A stretch of DNA of 64,000 bases from Cocos nucifera (lineage: Eukaryota; Streptophyta; Magnoliopsida; Arecales; Arecaceae): positions 1-64,000 of the forward strand of contig QRFJ01000305.1 in NCBI GenBank assembly GCA_006176705.1, read 5' to 3'. Every line of letters starts with the position of its first letter. Positions within the stretch are counted from its first letter, which is position 1. Below, one piece after another: positions 45,245 to 57,461 of this stretch. Position numbers and translations under genes: made by a program. The notes beneath the pieces are model-generated. The model was not told the origin of the DNA. It searched no databases and saw nothing but the letters and a program-made list of their open reading frames with translations.

Positions 45245-45861
45245 TTATCGAAAATGTGCGCTCTTCCTACATAGATCGGCATGACCGTCGATGATTATTC
45301 AAGCAACAAAAAAGTACTTCTCAGAGATTTTTAGGGAAGCACGATCAAATAATTCAAGGAATAGAGAAGAAGAGAAGAAGAGATTTCTGAGAGAAAAGAG
45401 CTTTTTTTTAGTATATTTCAGCCTCATTACATCCTTGACCTATTTTCAGTATATATATTTTATAAAGGGTCAAGCCCAAGCTCATAGAAAAACTCTCTAA
45501 ACCTAAACAACCTACGTACATAAAATAATAATCCATGAAGACTAAGCCGGCCCAGTTTCAGATTGAGTCAGCTAACCTATGACTAGATCGGCTTAGTCCC
45601 AGACTGAGCCGACCTAGTTGTGCACCGTGCCAATAGTCCAAAAATACTGCTTTCTATCTGAATTTTTCTTTGAAACCTAGCCGACCAAATCCTGAACTAA
45701 GTCAGCCTAGTTTCCAACTTAGCCGACTCAATCTCAAGGTGAGCCAGCCCAATTTTTGAACTTTGCTAGGAGAGCTGATTTCTCTACTAACTCGCTCCCG
45801 TCTTTTCATGATCTATCTTCTTATGTTTTCAAGACTTGAGAGTGCCACTTCTGAGCTCACA
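45245..45861 (-). repeat. 5' LTR of Cop3-b
   Basis: 617 bp, minus strand start TGTGAGCTCAGAAGTGGC. U3 array of GTCGGCT-type repeats at about 45540-45750. R region with TACTAAAAAAAAGCTCTTTTCTC. The plus-strand frame at 45291-45500 is a shadow. Confidence 0.85.
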
Positions 45862-46987
45862 GTCAAATAAAGTTTGAATTCCTAATTTAATTATCTTGCA
45901 CCACCGTACTTAGACCCACACCCTTCTTCATGTGAATTGTGAATTCATGTGAATGTTTTCAACACACAGAAGGAAGTTTGCACCTCTCTTCTTTCTCATG
46001 TTGACCTTGACCAAGTGTTGGATCCAATTAAATTTTGTTAAATTTTAAATTTAAAGAGGTTGGTTTGGTTGAAACCTCCCTCTCCCTCTCATCCTTATCT
46101 CCACACCCCTAAACCTTTGTCACCAATTTTTTTTGATATTATTGGTGCATACACATAAAAGGAGAGTCCTTTTGCATGTGAAAGAAATGGTTGGGGCATT
46201 GGAATAAAATAACTCATCCACTTGAATTTTGAATTCAAGTGGATTGGTTGCAGCCTCTCTAACCTTCTCAACTTATCTGATCCACACATTTTTTCCATCA
46301 TAACCATGCCATTTAAAAAGAGTTTTTTAAGAGTGGGTGTTCAGTAGAGGGGGTGTCTCTCTACTCATGAAAATTCATTTCATGGGAAAATTCTAAAGAG
46401 AGAGGGCGCGAGAGGATTTTCGGGCATTAAGGAATTTTGAGTGTACGAAATCCTAGAATTAGATTTTTGGGTTCGGATGGAGAGATAGAATACTATAAGT
46501 GCCCGATCACCACCTAACTTCAGACACCACCTCATCATCCTTTGAAGCACACCATTTGATCTTCTAGAGCATCTAGGAGATTAGAAGAAAGATCGAGATC
46601 AGCCATCGAAGGCTCTGGTGAGGAGCTAGCACTCTAGTGGAGCTGGTCGGGACTAGAAGCTCCGTGTGAATCAACCATAGACGTCGGACAAGTGTGCAAC
46701 TATAGCATGATGCTAGAGCTTCTTTCATTGGATTTAGATTATGAAGATCAACTACCCACGCACAGGTATCGAGTTCTGAACTCGAATTGATCGACAAATA
46801 TGATTTGCTGATCGATCGCATTTAAAATTTTTAATTATATATTAGCATGTCTAAATCCTAAGTAGGGCTTTACTGATTAAATCAATGCATACAATAAATT
46901 AATATTAGGTTAATTTTAGCTTTCGCTATAATAACTTTCAAAAAAAGTTTTGAAAAGCATGCTAAAAACCTGCATGATTTCTTGCAA

Positions 46988-47000
46988 TGGTATCAGAGCG
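46988..47000 (+). other. Primer-binding site of element X
   Basis: TGGTATCAGAGCG, initiator tRNA-Met type. Confidence 0.88.
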
Positions 47001-47811
47001 AGGGTTGCTCGACATGTTCTAATATGTTAATTAGAAAATTAAATACTTATATATATGATATGTTCTAGATTCAGATAGCTTAGTAATTGAGGATGAATGA
47101 GCTACCAAGCCATCCAGTCATAAGAGATAAGTATGATTTAAAGGCCATCTCCTCCCATTCAGTGGAAATCCTTTATGGTGGTGGGGGTGCCACCGTGAAC
47201 TCATTTATTAAGATAAACAGTGAAAAAATTTTATTTATTAAAATTATTTTAATATAAAAGTTAAATATAAATATGATTAGATTCGATCTTAAAATTAATT
47301 TATTATTTAATTTTTATTATATACTTTATTTTTTGTTATGAAACTAGCAATAGATTGCTATTTATGAAATGGGCTGATCCATTTCTGAAATGAGTCAACT
47401 TATTTGATGAATAAAAAATAATTTTTTAAAAAAATTTAAAAATTATTTTTGAAATGTTGAACCCTATCCCATCAGTCCATAACTTAATTAAAAGTTAAGT
47501 ATTATCCTATAGAATCTAGAATTATGAATTAAAGATTCTAAGACATTTGCATAAGCTGTGGGTTAATGGGTTAATTGAATTAGGTCCATCAATTGGGTTA
47601 GACCTAAGGTTAGTTAAAGAATGAATTAATTTAGAGTAATTGATCAAATCTAATCAAATATTGAATTAGATTAGATCAAGGATACTCTAGATTCAACATC
47701 AATAGTTGTAGTTGGACAAGTCCATGTCTTTAACTAGACCAAGATGGACTTGATTCATGGCTAAGTGATCTAACCCAAAATTACTAGGTTGATCATATTG
47801 AACCTAATTAT
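47001..47811 (+). other. Element X leader, first part
   Basis: Non-coding. Contains the stem module counterpart (47108-47195: CATCCAGTCATAAGAG ... CTTTATGG) and AT-rich sequence like the leader of element A. Continues at 57462. Confidence 0.7.
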
Positions 47812-49014
47812 TGCTCCAAAAATTGATTTTGATGATTACAAAGCATTTTAGAGGATTACTAATAAATTTAGCTTGAAAAAAGACTTTTTATATTTCAGGG
47901 GCAAAATCATAATTTTATCAAGTTTTGATCCGAGAGCCTCAAGAGCAAGTATAGACAATTTTTAATCCTTTAAAGGCAGTCCCATGATTTTTGGATACAT
48001 ATTTTGGAAGAAAATCAAGTTTGAATCAAAAGGGTCGACCCATAGGTCTATCCTTGCTGAAATGAGCTATTTGGCATGCTGTTTCTGTGCTAAGAGTTGA
48101 CCCCAGGGTCGACCTCTGCTGTTCTGAAGGCCAAAAATATAGAACAACTAATTTTTTAGATTCTATCTCAGAGGTCGACCCATGAGTCGACCCCTGTGAT
48201 GGAAATCTTCTGCAACAACTAGTTTTATTCCATTTTGACAGCTTTTAATACTTTCTTTAAGGTCTCCAATAGCTACAAATTTTTATCCAGGATTCTCTCC
48301 TCCACCCATTTTAGATTTAAAAGGCTATAAAAAAGGGAAAAACATAAGTGATTAAAGGATTGATTATCAGCCCTAAGCAAAAAGCATTCATCAAGAAAAG
48401 AAGCTTTCATTTTCAATTCACCAACCTTTCAAGAGCTCATTCAAGTCTCCAACAACCTTGAGAAAAATTAGAAAAGCTTCCTTCATTATTGTGAAAAGCA
48501 TTCTTAAGGTTTTATTTGCTCGTTAAGGGAGCTAAACTTATATTTGATTGTCATTAACTCTTATACTCCGCTTTATTATTTTGATTTAAGTTTACAGAGT
48601 TCCAAAACTTGAGAAAGGTTGATCAAACCTTAAATCGAAGTGTGTATGATTGGCTTTTACCCAAGAAATAAGTATGCTAGCTTGGGATAGCTAGGGTCAG
48701 AGGTATCGACGTTGTATTTTGGTTGGATACGTTTAGTGATTTTGAATTCCCAAGTAGGAGCTTGGGAAGTGGATGTAGGTGTAAGAAAAGCACCGAACCA
48801 TTGTAAATTTTGCTTGTTTGTGGTGTGCTTGCTATATTTCTTTCCTTAGTTTGTTAAATTCTTGCTCTCAAATCTTTTATATTTTCATCTAATCTAAATT
48901 ACTTTACACACATGACTTGCATATCATTATTCAATCTTGACAACTTTAAATTAGCATTAAAATTTTAAAAACCCAATTTATCCCCCTCCTCTTAGGTTGC
49001 ATAGCTAGGCAACA
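47812..49014 (+). repeat. 5' LTR of SIRE-Z
   Basis: 1203 bp, TGCTCCAAAAATTG to GGCAACA. TATA-like GGCTATAAAAAA at 48323-48334. A GTCGAC array lies at 48031-48202, including the perfect palindrome GGGTCGACCC (48032-48041). Confidence 0.88.
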
Positions 49015-49016
49015 AG

Positions 49017-49029
49017 TGGTATCAGAGCC
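49017..49029 (+). other. Primer-binding site of SIRE-Z
   Basis: TGGTATCAGAGCC, initiator tRNA-Met type. Confidence 0.9.
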
Positions 49030-49062
49030 TGATGCTCTAACCCTACTTTGATTTAACCATCA

Positions 49063-50640
49063 ATGAGCCAAATATCTATGGCAATCTAAGTTAGCATTTC
49101 TCTAGCCGAGGGATAGTTCACAAACCGACCTCCACTTTTCAATGAGTTAAACTATACCTATGGAAAAGCTTCGATGAGAATATTCATCCAAGCACTTGAC
49201 TATGATATGTGGAGTATCATAGTTATTGGACTATACACACCTACTAAGATAATTGATGATATTGAATCAACCAAATCCAAAAGAGAATGGGATGAGGTTG
49301 ATAAGAAAATGGTTGAACTCAAAGCAAGAGCCATGAATATTTTATATTATGCTTTAGTTGCTAATAAATTTAATCACATTTCAACATGCATGTCCACTAA
49401 GAAAATATGAGATAGGTTAGAAGTAACTCATGAAGACACTAAGCAAATTAAGGAGTCAAAAATTAACATGCTTGTACACAAATATGAACTTTTCAAAATG
49501 AAGCATGATGAGTCAATAACTAAAATATTTACTAGATTTACTGACATTATAAATAGTCTTAAAAATCTTAGCAAGTCTTATTCTAACAGTGACCTTGTGA
49601 GAAAGATTTTTAGATCTTTGCCAAGGACATGGGAGGCCAAAGTGACTACAATCAAAGAAGCTAAAGATCTAAATGTTTTACCCTTGGAGGAGCTTCTAGG
49701 ATCACTAATGATGCACGAGCTAAGCATGAAACAACATCAAGAAGAAGATGTCAAGAAAAAGAAGACAATAGCCCTTAAATCCACCACTTAATAAGATGAG
49801 GAATCCGATGAAATAGAAGATGAAGAATAAGATTAAGAAATAGCCCTCATCATAAGGAAGTTCAAGAGATTTTTGAAGAGAAAAAAAGAGATGAGGAAGA
49901 GGCTACCTACCAAAGGGGAGCATAGTAAGGCAAAGGATAGGGAGGAGCCCCTTATTTGCTATGAATGTAAGAAGTTGGGGCACTTTAGGTCTAAATGTTC
50001 TCAACTTATAAAGATTTTTAAGAAATACAAGAAAAAGACTATAGTGGCAACATGGAGTAACAGTGATGACTCATGCTCCAAAGAGGAAGAAGCTCATAAA
50101 AATGCCAACCTATGCCTTATGACACATGAAAATGAGGTAAATGCTGAAATCTCAAATGAATTTACATTCAAAGAACTTCAAGAAGCCTTCTATGATTTAG
50201 TAGGTGATATAAAAAATTTAGAAACTAAAAATAAAGAACTAAAATTTAAGAATCAAGTCTTGCTAAAAGAAAATAAAATTATCCTAAGTGAAAAACTAGT
50301 CTTAACTCAAGAGAACCTAAATTTGAAAAATAAAATCAACAAGCTAAAACTGATAGTTGAAAAATTTACTTCATATGATTCTTGAAAATTAAAAAGTCAT
50401 TTATGATAAGGCCGATCTAGGCTGTAACCCTTTAAGAAAATAAAAATTTTTGAAAAATATTTTTGTAGATTCATAAAGCAAAAAATTTTTAAATATTACT
50501 TGCTTTAAATGTGGTAAACTAGGATACAAATCTTATACATATTTCTCTAATAATTTAAATGTAAAGAAAATATGGGTTCCAAAAGGAACCATTGTGACTA
50601 ACCTGAAAGAACCCAAGAAAACTTGGGTACCTAGAGTATG
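49063..50640 (+). pseudogene. SIRE-Z gag
   Basis: ATG at 49063 (MSQISMAI, stop), then RIFIQALDYDMWSIIVIG, EWDEVDKKMVELKARAMNIL, a stop at 49408-49410 and NMLVHKYELFKMKHDESITK with KVTTIKEAKDLNVLPLEELL. All lie in one frame to 50385. The first zinc knuckle CYECKKLGHFRSKC (49957-49998) is intact. A heptad-rich stretch follows (NKELKFKNQVLLKENKIILS). A second knuckle after a frame change (CFKCGKLGYKSYTY, about 50500-50545) has lost its His and last Cys. Two knuckles and the long coiled-coil tail are typical of SIRE gag. Confidence 0.85.
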
Positions 50641-53600
50641 GACTTGATTTTGCATGTAGGTTTGTCATGCATCTAAAGAAGAAAATCAAAAATGGTATCT
50701 TGATAGCGGATACTTAAGACACATGACTGGTGATGAGTCTCAATTCATCACACTTGATGCTAAAAGTGGATGAATGGTCACCTTTGAAGATAATGGCAAA
50801 AAAAAGATTATCGATATAGGTAACATTGGTATCACTCCCTCCAAGTATATTGAAAATATTTTATTAGTAGATAGTTTGAAATACAATCTCTTAAACTTTA
50901 GTCAACTTTATGACAAGGGTTACAAAATTATTTTTGAATCTTCATTATGCATTGTAACTAGTCCTAATGATGATGGCATTAAGTTTGTTGGATATAGACA
51001 TGGTAATGTTTATATGGTAGATTTGAATGATCTTTCTATGATAAACCTGCAATGTCTAGTAGCTATGAATGCCAAAATTAATGAGACTAGTTGGCTTTGG
51101 TACCGTAGGCTTGCACACATTAGTATGCATTCACTTTCAAAAGTTATCAAAATGAAATTAGTTACCGATTTATCAAAATTGAACTTTGAAAAAGATAAAA
51201 TTTGTGATGCATGCCAACTAGGTAAAGAAACTAGAGTTTCATTCAAATCTAAAAATATTGTTTCAACTTCTAGGCCATTAGAACTATTGCACATGGATTT
51301 GTTTGGTCGTACAAGAACAACAAGCATAGGTGGAAAATATTATGCTTTTGTAATTATTGATGACTACTCACATTTTACATGAATTTTCTTTTCGGCAAAT
51401 AAAGATGAAACTTTTCATGTTTTCTCAAAGTTTTACCAAAAAGTTATCAATGAAAAAGGATTTTCAATTCAAAGCATTCGAAGTGATCATGGAACTGAAT
51501 TTGAAAATCAAGACTTTAAAAAATTTTGTGATAAGAAAGAAATAAGCTATAATTTTTTAGCACCTAGGACACCCCAACAAAATGGGTTGGTAGAAAGAAA
51601 AAATAAGACTCTAGAAGAAATGGCCCATACCATGCTATGCGAAAGCAGTCTCCTAAGATACTTTTGGATGGAAGTAATTAATATGGTATGTTACATGTTA
51701 AACCATGCCCTAATCAGACCAATTTTTTAAAAAATATCTTATGAGCTTTGGAAAGGTAGGAAACCTAACATTGCATATTTTCATATTTTTAGTTGTCGAT
51801 GTTTTGTTTTGAATAATGGTAAAGAAAAACTAGCTAAATTTTATGCAAAATTTAATGAAGCTATTTTTCTTGGTTATTCCTCCTCTAGTAAAGCTTTTAG
51901 AGTTTTTAACAAAAAAACTTTAGTTGTAGAGGAGTCAATGCATGCTATTTTTGATGAGACTAATGATCTTCCATCAAGAAAGAGTGAGGATATTGATGAT
52001 GCAGATCCCCTTATAGAAGGAATGAATGAGATCACCCTAAAGGATTCAACAATTCAAAATGAAGACAATCATGAAGATAAGCAAGAAAATGAAAGTGAAG
52101 GACAATGACAACAACCTCAAGGTACAAATGAGCTTCCAACGAAATGGAGGTATGTTCACAATCATCCCAAAGAACTAATTATTGATGATCCTACACATGG
52201 AGTAAGAACTCTCTCTTCACTTAGAGATGCATATAATAATTTTGCTTTTATTTCTCATTTTGAACCTAAAATCATAGATGAAGCCAAAAAAGATTATAAT
52301 TGGATAAATGCAATGCAAAAGAAACTTAATCAATTCAAAAGAAATAATGTATAGACCTTAGTATCAAGACATAAAAATCATCCAATAATTGGCACAAAAT
52401 CGGTATATAGAAATAAATTGGATGAAAATAAAAAAATAATAAGGAATAAAGCAAGATTAGTTGCAAAGGGTTATAATCAAAAAGAGGGAATTGATTTTGA
52501 TGAGATCTTTACACCTGTTGCTAGACTAGAAGTAATTAGACTTTTACTCGCTTATGCATACTTTATGAATTTCAAGTTATTTCAAATGGATGTTAAAAGT
52601 ATTTTTCTAAATGGATATATTATCGAAGAAGTTTATGTAGAACGACCTCCCAGTTTTGAAAATCATGCTTTTTCTAATCATGTTTTCAAATTAAACAAAG
52701 CATTATATAGTTTAAAACAAGCACCTAGGGCTTGGTATGAAAGATTAAGTAAATTCTTGCTTAATAATGGATTTTCAAAAGAAAATGTAAATACAACCCT
52801 TTTCATTAAAAGAGGTCATGATGACATCTTAGTAATATAAATATATATTGATGACATTATATTTGGATCTACTAATAAAACTTTTTGTCAAGTTTTTGCT
52901 AAGCTCATACAGGGAGAGTTCAAGATGAGCATGATGGATGAACTAATGTTCTTCCTCGGACTTCAAATCAAACAAACAAAGGAAGGGATCTCCATCATCT
53001 AAAGCAAGTACATAAGAGAGCTACTTAAATAATTTGGAATAGAGAGCTCCAAAGCCATTGGTAACCCTATGAGTCCATCATGTAAGCTTGACAAGAATGA
53101 AGAAGGTAAAAGTGTTGATATAAAGGTTTATAGAGGCATAATAGATTCGTTATTGTATTTAACTGCTAGTAGACCAGATATCATGTTTAGTATTTGTTTA
53201 TGTGTATGATTTCAATCTAATTCAAAAGAATCATATTTAAATGCTGTAAAAAGAATACCTAAATACCTAAAAGAAACTCAATCCATAGGTTTATGGTACT
53301 CTAAGAATTCATCAATCGATATAATTAGATATTCAGATGCATACTTTGCTGGATGTAGATTAGACAAAAAAAGCACTAGTGAAACTTATCAATTTTTAGG
53401 ACTTAACTTAATCTCTTAGTTTAGCAAGAAGCAAAATTCTGTAGCATTATCTATGGTCGAGGTCGAATACATTGCAGCCAGAAGTTGCTATGCACAAATC
53501 TTATGGATTAAACAATAATTTGAGGACTTTAGCATCAAACTAAATAAAACTTCCATAAGATGTGATAATACTAGTACCATAAATCTATCTAAGAATTCAA

Positions 53601-53791
53601 TCCAACACTCTAGATCAAAATACATTGAAATAAGACATCATTTCATAAGAGAGCATGTTCAAAATAATAACATAATTCTTGATTATATTTATACTGAAAA
53701 ATAATTGGCTGATATTTTTACTAAGACCTTGAGTAAAGATAAATTTTATGAAATTAGGAGAAAATTGAGAATTCTAGATTCTTTTGCTTAA
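50641..53791 (+). pseudogene. SIRE-Z pol (protease, integrase, reverse transcriptase, RNase H)
   Basis: One frame throughout. Protease: KWYLDSGYLRHMTG, catalytic DSG kept (50702). Integrase zinc domain WLWYRRLAHIS (first His lost) and ICDACQLGKET; core HMDLFGRT, IRSDHGTEFEN and QQNGLVERKNK, so all three acidic residues are present. Reverse transcriptase: FEPKIIDEAKKDYNWINAMQ, KARLVAKGYNQKEGIDFDEI, FQMDVKSIFLNGY, then a stop at 52838-52840 just before IYIDDIIFGST (YIDD 52844-52855). RNase H: VEVEYIAARSCYAQILWIKQ, RCDNTSTINLSKNSIQHSRS and DIFTKTLSKDKFYEI. About a dozen single stops (first at 51380) interrupt it; no large deletion. Confidence 0.88.
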
Positions 53792-56231
53792 ATATCCTTC
53801 TTCTGATCCCAACTTATCCTCTACTAATATTTTTGGATCAATCCTTGAGACTTAATTTCATTGCTTTAAGTTAAAAATTATCCATCCTTCTTATCTTTTT
53901 CTCGACTATAAGAAGAAAAATTATTTTTGAACATAATAAAAAAAATCATGAATAAATAATTATACTTTATTTATCTCATGAATTTATTTAAGTATTCTAA
54001 TGATTTTGATCATTTGATTCATTTTAAGCAACTATTTATATTTTACACATTTTGATCATATCATTTATTCTTTTTAAAAATTAATTGGTATCAAAAAATT
54101 ATTTTTGATCTTAAAAGAGGATTATTGATGAATATTCATGCCTTGTTCAGATTGATTAATTTTAAAAAATAAATTTAAGAAAAATACTTTTTTAAGTTTT
54201 TTGATATTGATGTCAAGCAAAATATTTCAAAGAAGCTATCATTTATCTTTAAAACCAAATATTCAAAGAGGACTTTAGTTTTTAATCAATTGATATCAGA
54301 AAACTTACCATTTATTTTATATTTTATTGATCTTAATATATATATATAATAATAAAAGAAAAGAAGTGATGATCCCTAAAAAATTGAATATATCTTTTAA
54401 TTTGCTTTGAATAATTTATTTAGAATCTTTAATCTTTAAAATGTTCCATCTCTATTGAATCTTTGAAGTTTAAAATAATTTTATTTTATTCATTTATTTT
54501 ATTCAAAAAGGAGGAGATGTGTTTTTAATCCATATTATTCATAAATAGAATTTAAAAAAAAAAGATATTCATTCTAAATTTATTGTATTCTTTCAAAATG
54601 GGAATGAAAAGCTAAAAGATAAATTTATCCAATAATAATTATGAAAAAAAGAGAGAGAAAATATTATGTGATGAATTTTTTAATATTTACTCTTAAAAAA
54701 TGTGGGGAAAGATGTTTGTTTGTTAAATATTATATAGTTAGCCTTGACTGAACATTCTAACTAAGTTGAGTCAAGGACAATGAACTTTGATTATTTTATG
54801 ATTCTTTTAACTTAAGCCTTCATGTGATTATTCAATTTAAATTCAATTGATTTGATTACCAAATTATTTTTGATAACTAATTGGAGTTAAGACTAATTTA
54901 AAATATATTCTCACTCTAAATAAATTAATTTTGATATATATTTTTAATTTTAAAACTCATTTAAAAATATGAATATAATATAGAATTTTTAATGTGTCTT
55001 TTGAAATCTTTATAAAATTATTTTTGCTCTGATACTATCTTTATTTTGCTCGATATATTTCTGATATATATATATCTTTTTTTAGCTTAATTGACTGAAA
55101 ATTATTTAAGAAAAAAAAGAATGAATAATGAATTAAATATTATGCTTGATTTTACTATTCAAATCTTTAAAAAGCCCTAATTCTCTTAAAGCTTAAAAGT
55201 ACATACTTGAAAATCTATTCAAAGAATCATATTCATTCAAAAGAGGGGAGAGCCTTGGATATTTAAGTTAAAGCTAATTTTTTATAAAAAAAAATTTCAA
55301 ATTGTAAGCTTTTAAAGAAGTGTCGATTCATTTGATTTGATTTAATTTTTTATATTTTTGATTTAATTTTTTGAATTTGATACATCTGTCATTTGACATA
55401 CTTCATCATATCTCTAGTTCTTCATCTGATTCAGATGCTTCTAGCCATGATCTCTACTAAATCTAGTTTAGTCATCTTTATATTAGGCTATGATCTAGTA
55501 TCTCTTAGTTGTTTCTATGAGTTGTTGATTAAGTCATGGTTGATTATGTTTTTTTGTTTGGATCTAACTTATGGCATTGGTACTATTGGCTGCTTGGGTC
55601 ATGGATAGTTGCATCCATGAATTTTGTATGTTTTGATGACCTAACTCTCACGAATGCTTTGGATACCTTTAGCACTTATATATTTTGATGACTTGATGTT
55701 ATAATTTATTGTATGTGAAATGATATCATTTGGATGTAAATATGTGTATATAAATATGATGATATCATTTGAATGATGTGAAATGTAATCTCTGTGAATT
55801 AGCTAAAATTCTATTATGATATGTTGTAAACACCGTGTTGTATATAAGCTAATTGAGAGTTCTATTATAAAATCTTGTTCTAATAGGAAAACATATGGAA
55901 TAATTTAAGGAGGAGGCTTTTTCTTTTTAAATTTTAAAATTCCCTAAGATCTTACTTGATGATGTTAAAAAGGATAAATAGAGTAAATAAAATTAGACTA
56001 TAAGCAAAATTGAAGTAAAATTGACAAAGTAAAATTAACAAAAGGAATAAGTAAGTCAAACTCTTTTGCAAATAATTTGAATATCTAACCATTAGTAATC
56101 CTCAAACTTCTCTTTATGCAATATTTATCAAATAACTGAATATGATATTCTAGTAAGTGATATAGGCTTCTACATGCTTTACTTTTACTTATGCTCAAAT
56201 ATTTTCTCATCATCAAAAAGGAGGAGATTAT
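53792..56231 (+). other. SIRE-Z 3' spacer with repeated polypurine tracts
   Basis: 2.4 kb of very AT-rich sequence. The terminal tract AAAAAGGAGGAGAT (56215-56228) has an exact internal copy at 54507-54520 and a related one (AAAAGAGGGGAGAG) at about 55238. SIRE relatives often carry an envelope-like ORF here, but I see none: the frames at 55393-55608 and 56174-56383 have no recognisable motif. Confidence 0.7.
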
Positions 56232-57461
56232 TGCTCCAAGAATTGATTTTGATGATTACAAAGCATTTGAGAGGATTACTAATGAATTTGGCTTGGAAAA
56301 AGATTTTATATTTTAGAAATAAAATTATAATTTTATCAAGTTTCGATCTAAGAGCCTCAATAGTAAGTACAAAAGATTTCTAATCCTTTGAAGGCAGTTC
56401 CATAATTTTTGGATGCATATTTTGGGAGAAAATAAAGTTTGAAGCAAAAGAATCGATCCCAAGATCTACCGCTACTGAAACGGGCTGTTTGGCATGCTGG
56501 TTTTGTGCTAAGGGTCGACCTTTGCTGCTCCAAAGGTCAAAAATACAGAATAGCTAATTTTCTGGATTCTATCTCAGAGGTCGACCTCGACCTCGAAGTC
56601 GACCCCTATGCTAGAGGTCGATCCATAAGTCAACCTTCATGATAGAAATCTTCTGTAATGGCTAGTTTTATCCCATTTTGGCAGCTTTTAATACTTTTTT
56701 TAAGGTCTCCAATGGCTACAAATCTTGTCCAGGATTCTCTCCTCCACCCATTGAAGATTTAAAAGGCTATAAAAAAGAGAAAAATATAAGAGATTAAAGG
56801 ACTGATTATCAGCCTTAAGCAAAAAGCATTCATCAAGAAAAGAAGCTTTCATTTTCAAGTTCACCAACCTCTCAAGAACTCATTCAAGTCTCTAACAGTG
56901 TTAAGAAAAATCAAAAAAGCTTCCTCCATTATTGTGACAAGCATTCTTAAGGTTTTATTTACTTATTAAGGAAGCTAAACTTGTATTTGATTGTCATTAA
57001 CTCTTATACTCTACTTTATTATTTTGATTTAAGTTTTGGAAGTTTCAAAACTTGGGAAAGATTGATCTGAACCTTAAATCGGAGTGTGTAGGATTGGCTT
57101 GTATTCGAGAAATAAGTATGCTAGCTTGGGATAGCTAGGGTTGGAGGTATCAACATTATATTCTGGTTGAATACATTTAGTGGTTTTGAATTTTTAAGTA
57201 GGAGCTTGAGAAGTGGATGTAGGTATAAGAAAAGCACCAAACCACTATAAATCTCGCTTGTTTGTAGTGTGCTTGCTATCTTTCTTTCTTTAGTTTGTTA
57301 AATTCTTCCTTTCAAATCTTTTATATTTTCATCTAACCTAAATCGCTTTACACACATGACTTGCATATCATCATTCAATATCGACAACTTTAAATTAGCA
57401 TTAAAATTTTAAAAATCCAATTCATGCCCCCCCCCCTCTTGGGTTGCATAGCTAGGCAACA
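56232..57461 (+). repeat. 3' LTR of SIRE-Z
   Basis: 1230 bp, TGCTCCAAGAATTG to GGCAACA. TATA-like CTATAAAAAAGAG near 56766. The GTCGAC array (56450-56640) differs from the 5' LTR by a loss of about 13 bp and a gain of about 35 bp. A run of about ten C at 57427-57436 may be length-variable. Confidence 0.88.

Larger units (their letters stand above)
42162..45861 (-). mobile_element. Cop3 copy b: minus-strand copia element with deleted RT and 3' LTR
   Basis: 5' LTR 45861-45245, primer site 45244-45229 (minus strand TTGTATCAGAGTGG), gag-pol 44975-42338, then a 176-bp 3' LTR remnant (42337-42162). Most of the reverse transcriptase, all of RNase H and two thirds of the 3' LTR are missing through one deletion. 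Flanks AACAA (left) and GTCAA (right) are a poor match, possibly a mutated target duplication. It lies inside the LTR of element X. Confidence 0.85.
40646..46986 (+). repeat. 5' LTR of element X (2.6 kb without the Cop3 insertion)
   Basis: Starts TGTTGGAAAATGCATCC and ends GATTTCTTGCA. Left part 40646-42161, right part 45862-46986. A run at 41570-41870 repeats GAGTCCCACTGG-like words several times. Frames at 46095-46307 and 46573-46821 on the minus strand are not supported. Confidence 0.78.
47812..57461 (+). mobile_element. SIRE-Z: SIRE-lineage Ty1/copia element with both LTRs
   Basis: 5' LTR 47812-49014, primer site 49017-49029, gag from 49063, pol ending 53791, a 2.4-kb non-coding 3' spacer, polypurine tract 56215-56228 and 3' LTR 56232-57461; 9650 bp in all. 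The two zinc knuckles, the DSG protease context and the long 3' spacer with repeated polypurine tracts fit the SIRE/Maximus group. The target is the leader of element X; ambiguous TAATT/ATTAA bases on both sides make the exact duplication unclear. Pol stays in one frame over 3 kb with about a dozen stops. Confidence 0.88.

Noticed and set aside
49017..49029. tRNA-Met gene fragments at the many TGGTATCAGAGC sites
   Set aside because: They are isolated primer-binding sites next to LTR ends, with no cloverleaf around them.
55393..55608. Possible envelope-like ORF of SIRE-Z (hydrophobic, 71 codons)
   Set aside because: Short, in AT-rich sequence, no signal peptide plus ectodomain layout, no upstream frame; hydrophobicity follows from T-rich codons.
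57427..57436. Run of about ten C as a biological signal
   Set aside because: The corresponding 5' LTR site reads a shorter C run; homopolymer slippage or a sequencing artefact is the simplest explanation.
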